This document shows positions 37,363 through 45,950 of a stretch of 64,000 nt of DNA, one piece after another; within the stretch, counting starts at the first letter, position 1, and each line of letters starts with the position of its first letter. Where the stretch lies: NCBI GenBank assembly GCA_963614215.1, contig CAVECB010000001.1:48360-112359 (forward strand). Reading direction: 5' to 3'. Below the pieces are notes generated by a model, which was not told where the DNA came from, did no database searches, and saw only the letters and a list, made by a program, of their open reading frames with translations. The DNA is from CAVAWX01 sp963614215. GTDB lineage: Bacteria; Actinomycetota; Coriobacteriia; Coriobacteriales; QAMH01. Both the position numbers and the translations under genes were made by a program.

Positions 37363-39630
37363 GTGACACGCGCCGCAAACAAACTGGTTTATCTTTTCGA
37401 GCTCGATTCCGTGCGGGCCTCGCCCATGCAGATCAACGCCGGCCTGCAGGCCCTCTACGACGAGATTGTCGTGAACGGCAACACGGTTGTGCTCACCTTC
37501 AACCAAATCGCCGATTCTGCGCTGTTTTACGAGCTCATGAACAAAGCGCGTCGTGAAGAGGCCGGCGAGACGTTTGAAAATCTCGTCCGGCTGTTCCAAA
37601 ACGGCGCGTTGAAGATATCGCAGTTCGCTACGACGAGGACCATCGTCCAGTTCCTCATCGACAAGCTCGACTCCGATTCGTTCGTGTATTCCGCTTGGCC
37701 CATGAAAAGCTCCCAGCCCAAATTGTGCGCCCTGATCAAGCGCTCCCTGGAGACCTGCGATTTGTCGGAGCTGGCCTATTTCAAGAAAGACGACGTGCCG
37801 GCCGACGAGCTGAGAGGCCTGTTTTACGACACCGGCGAGAAGGCGCGCAAAAAATCCGGCGGGAACCTGCCGAAAGAGTCGCTGGCGTCGCTGCATGAGA
37901 AAATCGACATGATCTACTGGCTGGTCCGCTTCGTGCTGCGGATCAGCATCATCCCCGACATCTACCTTCCGCCCAAGGCTGAGATAGACGACGCCTTCAA
38001 GATGCGCGCGCTGCTGAAATTCGTCGTGGAAAACAATATCGACCCCGCAGTCAATGCCCTGGCGTCGCTTCCCGCTTATATCGAAGGCGACAACACCCGC
38101 TCTGCCTACGAAAGCGACATCGACGAGCTTGTCGCCCAAGGCTGCAGCGAAGAGACCGCCTGCAAGATAAAGCTAATGGTCGACCTGTGCTACAACTATG
38201 CAAGCGAGCGCTCGATTTTCGGAATTTCTTTGCACTACGGCTGCCCGGACGGCAAGAAAGACGCCCCCGGCGAGGACTTTCTGCAAGATTTCACGGCAAG
38301 GTTTGCCGACGAGCTTGCGCAGTTTGAAAAAGACGACGCCCGAAAAGCGCGCGCTTCAAGAGACGAGAAAAGCTACAAGGCCGCAGATCCGGGCGCGATT
38401 GCGTTTCCCGACCTTGCCGGCGCGGTGGCAGCCTCCAGGCTCTCCCACAAAAAGCACAAGGGCGATTTCCAGAACAAGGAGCACGTCTCGGTGGAGACCT
38501 ACGAGCGGGGCTTTGCCGAGGCGAAGAAGCGGCACCGCAAAAACCTGTTCGGCGGCTTTTTCTCGAGGATCCTCTTGCTGTTGCTTTGCCTCTTCATCGC
38601 GGTGTGCCTCGATTTTTCCACGGGCGCCCTCGAAGAGGCGGTCTCTTCGAGCATCCCGTTTTCCGATATCGTGACGGTGATGCTCGAGACCTTGCTGTTT
38701 TTGCTCGTTTCGGAATACATCACCGTCTGGCTCTCGAAGAGGATTCCGCATTTTGTGTCGTTGTCGGAGGCGATTGCGGAGGTCGTCGTCGCCGGCAAGA
38801 ACGCTTTTAGGACCTTTCGCAGCGCGTGCACCCATATAAACACCGCGGGGACGGCAAGCCCGACAAGCCCGACAAACGTGCGCGAGAGCAGGGAGGATGC
38901 GGCAAAACTGTGGTTTCCCACCATCTCAAAGAGCCTAAAGAGGAGCCGGAGTGCTTGGGAGGGCAAGTTCACCGAAGGCGAGCTTGCGCACTACGAGGAG
39001 GTGAGCAACAAGAAGCTGGGGCTGGTATATAGCAGCGAATACCACGACTTCTACGTCGACCCCGTGGGGCGTGCCGAAAGGAAGGCCGCCCCCGCAGACA
39101 AGAAGGCCGCCCCCGCAGACGACGCGGCCGTCACGGGGTTTTACGAGCGGCTCGAAAACAGGAACGCGGGCGCCGTCGTCGTCATCCCCGTGCACGAGGG
39201 CAAGTTCGTTTTCTTGAAGCAGTTCCGCCATTCCATCTCGGGGGAGGCGTACTCGCTGCCGCGCGGCTTTGGAGAAAAGGGCGTGTCTGCTGCGAAAAAC
39301 GTTGCCAAAGAGCTTGGCGAAGAGCTGCACACGGACGTCTTGGGCACGCCCGTGCACCTCGGCAGGTGCTATCCCGACACGGGAATCATGGGGGCATATG
39401 CCGAGGTGTTCCTCGCCGAGGTCGGGAAATGCCGCGTGGAACCCGGCTACGAGGGGATTCGCGACATCGCGTTTGTCGCGCCGGGCGACGTGGAGGAACT
39501 GATGGTAAAAGACTCGCCGTCGGCCCCCTTCGAGCTGCACGACGGGTTCTCGCTTTGCGCGCTTGCTCTGCTCCACGCAAAGCTTGCGTCTGCAAACCTG
39601 AGCCTGGAGCAGCTGCTCGGAGATGCGTAG
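37363..39630 (+). CDS. Large protein: unknown N-terminal domain, two TM segments, degenerate Nudix domain
   Basis: 755 aa, architecture not recognised. Residues 1-395 form an alpha/beta and helical region of unknown family (KLVYLFELDSVRASPMQIN at the start). Two membrane segments follow at about 403-420 and 437-460. Residues about 590-750 resemble an ADP-ribose-type Nudix hydrolase (VVVIPVHEGKFVFLKQFRHS, then PRGFGEKG and AKELGEEL near 648-655). The Nudix box keeps ELxEE but lacks the first Glu and has Lys for the usual Arg, so activity is doubtful. GTG at 37363 is used because AAAGGAG lies just upstream. Lower GC and more Lys/Phe codons than its neighbours suggest a separate history. Confidence 0.65.
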   Translation: MTRAANKLVYLFELDSVRASPMQINAGLQALYDEIVVNGNTVVLTFNQIADSALFYELMNKARREEAGETFENLVRLFQNGALKISQFATTRTIVQFLIDKLDSDSFVYSAWPMKSSQPKLCALIKRSLETCDLSELAYFKKDDVPADELRGLFYDTGEKARKKSGGNLPKESLASLHEKIDMIYWLVRFVLRISIIPDIYLPPKAEIDDAFKMRALLKFVVENNIDPAVNALASLPAYIEGDNTRSAYESDIDELVAQGCSEETACKIKLMVDLCYNYASERSIFGISLHYGCPDGKKDAPGEDFLQDFTARFADELAQFEKDDARKARASRDEKSYKAADPGAIAFPDLAGAVAASRLSHKKHKGDFQNKEHVSVETYERGFAEAKKRHRKNLFGGFFSRILLLLLCLFIAVCLDFSTGALEEAVSSSIPFSDIVTVMLETLLFLLVSEYITVWLSKRIPHFVSLSEAIAEVVVAGKNAFRTFRSACTHINTAGTASPTSPTNVRESREDAAKLWFPTISKSLKRSRSAWEGKFTEGELAHYEEVSNKKLGLVYSSEYHDFYVDPVGRAERKAAPADKKAAPADDAAVTGFYERLENRNAGAVVVIPVHEGKFVFLKQFRHSISGEAYSLPRGFGEKGVSAAKNVAKELGEELHTDVLGTPVHLGRCYPDTGIMGAYAEVFLAEVGKCRVEPGYEGIRDIAFVAPGDVEELMVKDSPSAPFELHDGFSLCALALLHAKLASANLSLEQLLGDA

Positions 39631-39720
39631 GGCAAAGGCCGGGGGAAAGCGCCGGGCAAAAAGCCGGGTAAAAACCACGCGCCTTTGCCACGTCTGATGC
39701 AATCGGAGCCGGGGGGCGGC

Positions 39721-39726
39721 TACAAT
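39721..39726 (+). promoter_or_regulatory. -10 of a predicted leaderless transcript (phosphodiesterase)
   Basis: TACAAT, six bases, then ATG (39733). With initiation 7 bp after the -10, the first base of the mRNA is the A of the ATG; no ribosome site exists. The same spacing occurs at 55551-55563. Confidence 0.55.
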
Positions 39727-39732
39727 GGGCGC

Positions 39733-40197
39733 ATGGCGCTTCTCGGTATCATATCGGACACGCACGGCACGCTCGATGCGGCCGTCTATGACGCGTTTGC
39801 GAACGTGGACGCGATTGTGCACGCGGGCGACATCGGTCCACGTAGCCTGCTGTGGGAGCTAGAGACCATTGCGCCGACCATCGCCGTCAGGGGCAACAAC
39901 GACTGGGGCGACTACGGCTCGGCTGTCGGCGAGAGCGCGACGCCCGAGATAGGCGGGGTGGAGCTGTTCGTCTCGCATTTCCCGGAAGACGCCGAAGAAG
40001 CGGCGCGCTCGGGCGAGTACGACCTGGTCGTCCACGGGCATACGCACGTCCCGCGCGAGGAGCTCGTCGGCACGACCAAGCTGCTGAACCCCGGCTCGGC
40101 GACCCGCCCGCGTGCCGGCAGCGACCCGTCCGTCATGCTCGTTTCCCTGAAAGACGGCGTCGTCGGTCCGGTGCGCCTCGTCAGCCTGCTCGACTAG
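39733..40197 (+). CDS. YfcE/MJ0936-type metallophosphodiesterase
   Basis: Calcineurin-like phosphoesterase of 154 aa. The metal ligands are all visible: SDTHG (8-12), GDIG (near 36-39), GNNDW (near 56-60), SHFPE and GHTHVPREE (near 104-112). Such enzymes hydrolyse phosphodiesters in vitro, and physiological substrates are usually unknown. No Shine-Dalgarno sequence precedes the ATG; a TACAAT ends 6 bp before it, predicting a leaderless mRNA. It stands alone. Confidence 0.88.
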   Translation: MALLGIISDTHGTLDAAVYDAFANVDAIVHAGDIGPRSLLWELETIAPTIAVRGNNDWGDYGSAVGESATPEIGGVELFVSHFPEDAEEAARSGEYDLVVHGHTHVPREELVGTTKLLNPGSATRPRAGSDPSVMLVSLKDGVVGPVRLVSLLD

Positions 40198-40311
40198 CCT
40201 GACCGCCGCACCCGCCTTTTGGGCGCGTCATGTGGGCACGGCGCTTTCCTGCGCCGCCAAGGGGTGTTTTCGCAGGTTTGCTGTGGATTTCGCCGTTTTT
40301 TCGTTTTACGC

Positions 40312-40317
40312 TAGAAT
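40312..40317 (+). promoter_or_regulatory. -10 of the cyclophilin gene
   Basis: TAGAAT in GCTAGAAT, 75 bp before the start at 40392. The preceding intergenic part (40198-40311) has CCTGCG/CGCAGG arms and a T-rich stretch that may end the phosphodiesterase transcript. Confidence 0.4.
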
Positions 40318-40391
40318 TACCAAGTTAATGTTCGTTTCGCGGCAGGCGGCGCGCCGAGGATGCGCCGCGCCCGAAGAGAGGAACGCGAGAA

Positions 40392-40922
40392 ATGGCACTC
40401 TACACTCCGGACTACAAGCCCAACGGCAACGAGGTCGCCGTCATCACGACGGACAAGGGCACCATCAAGGTTCAGCTGCACGGCGCCGACGCCCCCATTC
40501 ACGTGGGCAACTTCGTCGAGCTGGCGCAAAAGGGCTTCTACGACGGCCTGAAATTTCACCGCTACGAGCCCGGATTCGTCATCCAGGGCGGCTGCCCCCA
40601 TACGCGCGACATGAGCCAGGCCGACGTCGCGGCGGGCAAGTTCGGGCCTTCCGGCCGTCCTGGCACGGGCGGTCCGGGATATGCAATTAAAGGCGAGTGG
40701 ATGACCAACCCCCACAACGAGCACAAGGACGGCACGCTGGCCATGGCGCGCAGCCAGGCACCGGATTCCGCGGGCAGCCAGTTCTACTTCTGCTTGGGCG
40801 ACCAGCCGTTCCTCGATTCCAACTACACGGTTTTCGGCGACACGCTCGAAGGCCTCGACGTCATCGGCCAGTTGCGCGCCGGCGACCTGATCGAGTCCGT
40901 GCGTATCGAGGGCGCCAACTAA
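40392..40922 (+). CDS. Cyclophilin-type peptidyl-prolyl cis-trans isomerase
   Basis: Cytoplasmic cyclophilin of 176 aa catalysing proline isomerisation. The barrel motifs are intact: GLKFHRYEPGFVIQGGCP with the catalytic Arg-equivalent region, GTLAMARSQAPDSAGSQFYFCLGD and the final VFGDTLEGLDVI. GAGAGGAA precedes the ATG. No signal peptide. The following TPR-membrane protein gene starts 32 bp later and may be co-transcribed. Confidence 0.93.
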   Translation: MALYTPDYKPNGNEVAVITTDKGTIKVQLHGADAPIHVGNFVELAQKGFYDGLKFHRYEPGFVIQGGCPHTRDMSQADVAAGKFGPSGRPGTGGPGYAIKGEWMTNPHNEHKDGTLAMARSQAPDSAGSQFYFCLGDQPFLDSNYTVFGDTLEGLDVIGQLRAGDLIESVRIEGAN

Positions 40923-40954
40923 AAAAGACGACCGATTGCATCGGGAGGCGCATT

Positions 40955-42460
40955 TTGAACGTCACGGCATTCAAACAGGCACGCGAGGCGTATGCGGCCA
41001 AAGACTACAAGACGGCGCTGGCGGGCTTTCTCGCCTGCTCGCACGAGCTCGACGGCTTGAGCGGGGAGGACAAGGCGAAGTTCTTCCAGCTGCTGGGCAA
41101 CTGCCGCATCAAGACCGGCGACGCCCGCCGCGCGGCCGAGAGCTACACCCGCGCGCTCTCCAGTGCTTCCGACGAGCGCAAACCCGCGCTGTACGCCAGC
41201 CTGGGCACCGCCTTGCTGGGCGTCAAGGACTACGACGAGGCGCTGGCCGCGTTCAACAAGGCGCTCGACTGCCCCGGCTACCGCACGCCCTACAAGGCTT
41301 ACAGCGGCATCGGCGCAGCGCAGCTCGCGTTGGGCAAGACCGAGGAGGCGGGCGCGGCGTGGCGCGAGGCGGCGCTGGACCCGAACAATCCGAAACCGGC
41401 AAAGGCGCTGGTGAACCTGGGCGCGTGCTTCATGGAACTTGCGCGGCCCAAGGATGCGGTCGTCAGCTACGAGACGGCGCTTGACCTCGGGCTGGACAAG
41501 CCAGCGGCCGACAAGGCGTGGGCGGCCTTGGGTCAAGCGTACATGGCCGAAGGGCGGGTGAAGCGCGCGATCGCCGCCTTCGAGGAGGCCACGGCCGACG
41601 GCAGCTACAAGCTCTCGCCGATGGCCGCGCACGACCTCGAAGTGGCGCGCGGCTTAGAAAAGCGCCTCGAGGCCAAGGCTCCGGGCATACTCGACACTGC
41701 GAGCTTGCCGGTCGTCCCCGCAGACGACGCGGACGCGGCAGGCGACACAGGCGACGCGGCCACACGCGATGAGCAGTCCGACCCCTTCACCCCGCAGACG
41801 CGCGCGCAAGACGACGCGCAGTCCTTTTCCGGCACCACGGGCAGCATGGAGGCCTACCGCGACGAGGGCTACTCGCTGAGCTATGCCGCCTCCGACGGTC
41901 TGGCAGACGCGCATGGCTTCGACGATGCCGGACGCATGCCCGGCGGATATGCTCCCGGCCAGACCGGCGACATCCCCTCGCCGGAGCTGTCGGGCTTTTT
42001 CGACACGAGCGAGGAGCAAATAGACGAAGAGGCGGAAATGATGCGCCGCCGCAAGAAGCACCGCTCGGGCGGCGTCGGCTTGAAGGTGGCCATCGCCGTC
42101 GTGGCGGTGTTAATCGTGTTGGTGGCCGCGGCCATCGGCGCGTACGCGGCCGGATATGGCTACCCGTCGGCGGAAAGCGTGGCGCAGGACTTCTTCACCT
42201 CTGCGCAGTCCAAGAAGTCGGCGGACGCCTACTGGGACTCCTCGGTGGACGCCAGCTCGCGCAGCTCGCAGATCGCCGCTTTGTCGGGCACGAGCGGCTG
42301 CAGCGTCGAGGCAGTTGAGCGCGGCATGGCGCAGTCCAAGGTCTACGTGAAATCTACGCTGCAAGAAGGCGGCGACATTTCCTACGAGGTGGGGTTGGGC
42401 CGCGACGGTCTGGGCTGGAAGGTCCTCTACGTGTCGCTGTACTTCCCATCCAGGCAATAG
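40955..42460 (+). CDS. TPR-repeat membrane protein
   Basis: 501 aa. The N-terminal 230 residues hold about five tetratricopeptide repeats (e.g. DARRAAESYTRALSSA, KDYDEALAAFNKALDCPG, GRVKRAIAAFEEATADG), followed by a disordered Asp/Ala-rich linker (about 245-360), a basic stop (RRRKKHR) and one membrane helix (about 377-400), then an external domain of about 100 residues. So the TPRs face the cytoplasm. The start is a TTG at 40955 with GGGAGG 6 nt upstream. Function is unknown; it looks like a membrane scaffold. Confidence 0.75.
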   Translation: MNVTAFKQAREAYAAKDYKTALAGFLACSHELDGLSGEDKAKFFQLLGNCRIKTGDARRAAESYTRALSSASDERKPALYASLGTALLGVKDYDEALAAFNKALDCPGYRTPYKAYSGIGAAQLALGKTEEAGAAWREAALDPNNPKPAKALVNLGACFMELARPKDAVVSYETALDLGLDKPAADKAWAALGQAYMAEGRVKRAIAAFEEATADGSYKLSPMAAHDLEVARGLEKRLEAKAPGILDTASLPVVPADDADAAGDTGDAATRDEQSDPFTPQTRAQDDAQSFSGTTGSMEAYRDEGYSLSYAASDGLADAHGFDDAGRMPGGYAPGQTGDIPSPELSGFFDTSEEQIDEEAEMMRRRKKHRSGGVGLKVAIAVVAVLIVLVAAAIGAYAAGYGYPSAESVAQDFFTSAQSKKSADAYWDSSVDASSRSSQIAALSGTSGCSVEAVERGMAQSKVYVKSTLQEGGDISYEVGLGRDGLGWKVLYVSLYFPSRQ

Positions 42461-42469
42461 CCTCTCGGC

Positions 42470-42497
42470 CCGCGCGTCCGGCCGCGTTCACGCGCGG
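42470..42497 (+). terminator. Hairpin between the TPR gene and ndk
   Basis: CCGCGCGT (42470-42477) pairs with ACGCGCGG (42490-42497) around a 12-nt loop, just after the stop of the TPR gene. No U-tract, so it is only a possible terminator or RNA-stabilising stem. Confidence 0.3.
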
Positions 42498-42550
42498 ACC
42501 GCATGCGGGTCTTCGGCGATATACGAGACGATAAAAGGAGCAACGAGAAC

Positions 42551-42958
42551 ATGGCAATCGAGAAAACCTACACGATGATCAAGCCCGACGGCGTGCGCAA
42601 CGGCCATATCGGCCAGATCGTGGGTCGCTTCGAAAACGTCGGCCTGACGGTGGAGCGCATGGAGCTGGCGCAGGTCAGCCAAGAGCAGGCCGAGGCCAAC
42701 TACGCCGAGCACAAGGGCAAGCCGTTCTACGACGGCCTGATCGAGTACGTGACCAGCGGTCCGGTGGTGAAGATGGTCGTGTCCGGCGAAAACGCCGTGG
42801 CCACGGTGCGCAAACTCATGGGCGCCACCAACCCCGCCGACGCCGCCCCCGGCACCATCCGCGGCGATTTCGGCCTGACCATGGACGAAAATGTCATCCA
42901 CGGTAGCGATTCTGTGGAGAGCGCGCAACGCGAAATTGGCGTTTTCTTCGGCGCCTAG
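42551..42958 (+). CDS. ndk: Nucleoside diphosphate kinase
   Basis: Balances nucleoside triphosphate pools by phosphate transfer through a phosphohistidine. The catalytic His is in the signature NVIHGSDSVESAQREI (near residue 117), and the N-terminus EKTYTMIKPDGV is standard. 135 aa, normal. AAGGAG precedes the ATG at 42551; the open frame to 42503 is not conserved. Confidence 0.96.
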   Translation: MAIEKTYTMIKPDGVRNGHIGQIVGRFENVGLTVERMELAQVSQEQAEANYAEHKGKPFYDGLIEYVTSGPVVKMVVSGENAVATVRKLMGATNPADAAPGTIRGDFGLTMDENVIHGSDSVESAQREIGVFFGA

Positions 42959-42968
42959 GAGCGCGTGC

Positions 42969-42974
42969 TACACT
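42969..42974 (+). promoter_or_regulatory. -10 of the mre operon
   Basis: TACACT in GCTACACT, about 100 bp before mreB. The same octamer lies upstream of purA (58230-58237). Confidence 0.4.
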
Positions 42975-43075
42975 CGGTTTTCGCGTAGGCGATTGTTGTG
43001 TCGAAGCGCGGCCGCAGGTCTGCGGCGGCGCTTTTGGCATCTTGAATAGGGCACGGCGAGGAGAAAGTCTAAGAC

Positions 43076-44116
<1,041 letters not shown>

Positions 44117-44126
44117 TTTCGGGCAT

Positions 44127-45320
44127 ATGCCGGGCCTGTCCTTCAACAACAACCAAGGCCAGCAGCGACGACCGGGAGGATGGATCATCTCGGTCGTTTT
44201 GGTTGTGCTTTCCGTCCTACTGGTCACGCTGTGCGTGCGCTCGGATGGCGGCGGCGCGTTTGCGGCCGTGCGCGACGGAGTGCAGACCGTGACCAAGCCC
44301 ATGGCAAACGCGCTTTCCGTCATCTCCGGGCCGTTTCGTGCCGTGGGCGCGTCCAGCTCGGACGGCTCGAACATGAGCGAGGAGGACACGGCCAACCTGA
44401 AAGAGGAAAACGAGCAGCTGCGCACGCTGGTGGGCGAGCTGGAGGAGTACCGCCAGCAAGACAAGCGCCTGACCAGCCTGCTTTCCCTGCGCGACGCCTA
44501 CAACCTCTCGACGCTGCCCGTCAACATCACGGGCATCACCTCCGGCTGGGAGCAGACGGCTACCATCGACAAGGGCAAAGACGACGGCGTGCGAGAAGGC
44601 CAGGGCGTCATGAGCTCGTGCGGCCTGTTCGGGCAGGTTGAATCCGCACAGGCCCACACGGCCACGGTGCGCCTCATCACCGACGCGCAAAGCTCGGTGT
44701 CGGCCAGGGTGCAAAGCTCGCGGGCGACGGGCATTCTGCGCGGCAGCTACGACGGCACGCTCGTCTTGGAGTACGTTTCCATCGACACGACGGTGGGAGC
44801 CGGCGACGTGATCGTCACTAGCGGCGACGGCGGCGCGTATCCGGGCGGCATCATCTTGGGGCGCGTGCGCACGGTCGACCAAGACTCCTCGAAGCTTTAC
44901 TACCGCTTGACGGTCGCGCCCATCTACGACATCGCCTCGTGCCAAGAGGGGTTTGTCCTGACGGGCAACGAGGACGAGACCGCCAACCTGCTCTCCGACG
45001 ACGTGATAAACGCGATCGCGGGCACGACCAGCGCGTCTGCCGAAAGCAACGCCGTCATCGGCGTGCGCATCCAAGAAGAGCAGCAAAAGCGCGAGGAAGC
45101 CGAGGCGAAGGTGACGGAGCTGGAAAACAAGGTCAAGGAGCTGGAGGCGGAGCTGAAGGCAGAGAGAGCCAGCTCGTCGTCGAGCTCGTCTGCGTCGTCG
45201 ACGTCTTCTTCTAGCACGTCTAGCTCGGGCAGCTCGAGCACGAACACGTCGGGCACGTCTTCGGCATCCGGCACCTCCGGCACCACCTCGACGGACGCGG
45301 CTGCGACGGGAGGCAACTAA
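44127..45320 (+). CDS. mreC: Rod shape-determining protein MreC
   Basis: Bitopic elongasome protein. A membrane helix at about 20-40 (GWIISVVLVVLSVLLVTLCV), a coiled coil (about 85-120) and the MreC beta-barrel domain (about 125-280) follow the family pattern. Unusually there is a second, C-terminal coiled coil (EEQQKREEAEAKVTELENKVK) and then a Ser/Thr/Gly-rich tail of about 50 residues, probably an exposed flexible segment in the wall. 397 aa, longer than the usual 280-330. The start codon is 10 bp after mreB. Confidence 0.92.
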   Translation: MPGLSFNNNQGQQRRPGGWIISVVLVVLSVLLVTLCVRSDGGGAFAAVRDGVQTVTKPMANALSVISGPFRAVGASSSDGSNMSEEDTANLKEENEQLRTLVGELEEYRQQDKRLTSLLSLRDAYNLSTLPVNITGITSGWEQTATIDKGKDDGVREGQGVMSSCGLFGQVESAQAHTATVRLITDAQSSVSARVQSSRATGILRGSYDGTLVLEYVSIDTTVGAGDVIVTSGDGGAYPGGIILGRVRTVDQDSSKLYYRLTVAPIYDIASCQEGFVLTGNEDETANLLSDDVINAIAGTTSASAESNAVIGVRIQEEQQKREEAEAKVTELENKVKELEAELKAERASSSSSSSASSTSSSSTSSSGSSSTNTSGTSSASGTSGTTSTDAAATGGN

Positions 45321-45322
45321 CC

Positions 45323-45904
45323 ATGCTGGGAAAACCGCTCGTATACGCCATCACCTTCGTCGTCTGCATACTGCTGCAGGCCGCCATCGCGCCCAACATC
45401 GCGCTCTTCGGCGCGCAACCGAACTTCCTCCTCATCCCCGTCTTGCTCGTGGCGCTGCGTTCGGGCACAGGTCCTGCCTCCATCGCGGGCTTTTGCCTGG
45501 GCGTGCTCTACGACGCGATGACGAGCGGCACTATCGGGTGCATGGCGCTCGTGCTCGTGCTAGTCGCGTGGGTGGCCGGCGCCCTGAGCGCCAACATCGC
45601 CGCGGACAACGTGGCGGTCGCGCTGGTATACGCGGTGGTGGGCGCGCTGTTCACCGAATGCCTCTACGCCGTGTCCGTGCTGCTCACCACGACGGACAGC
45701 TCCGGTGCGCTTGGCGCCTTCGTCGGGCACGCGCTGCCCGGTTTTCTCTACACCGCCGTTTTCGCCTGCATCGGGCTGGCCACCATCACCCTCGCGATGG
45801 GCGAGGGGACGAGTTATCAGCCGCGCGCGGGGCAGGGCGGCGGCGCGCGCAAGAGGCCGGGCGGCAGGAAATCCGGCACCCCGCTCGACTCGCGCCTGCA
45901 CTAG
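45323..45904 (+). CDS. mreD: Rod shape-determining protein MreD
   Basis: Small polytopic membrane protein of 193 aa with five to six hydrophobic helices (e.g. LVYAITFVVCILLQAAI at the N-terminus and FLYTAVFACIGLATITLAM near the end) and a basic, Gly-rich C-terminal tail. The motif QPNFLLIPVLLVALRSG is MreD-like. Its start is 2 bp after the mreC stop. It bridges MreC and the peptidoglycan synthases. Confidence 0.88.
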   Translation: MLGKPLVYAITFVVCILLQAAIAPNIALFGAQPNFLLIPVLLVALRSGTGPASIAGFCLGVLYDAMTSGTIGCMALVLVLVAWVAGALSANIAADNVAVALVYAVVGALFTECLYAVSVLLTTTDSSGALGAFVGHALPGFLYTAVFACIGLATITLAMGEGTSYQPRAGQGGGARKRPGGRKSGTPLDSRLH

Positions 45905-45950
45905 GAGCGGCTTTGCCCGCCTTGCCACAGAAAAGGGAAAGGAGGAACGC

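Noticed and set aside
39631..39689. Terminator after the Nudix gene (GGCAAAGGC/GCCTTTGCC arms)
   Set aside because: The arms are 41 bp apart and no U-tract follows; the space looks more like short AAAGCCGGG-type repeats.
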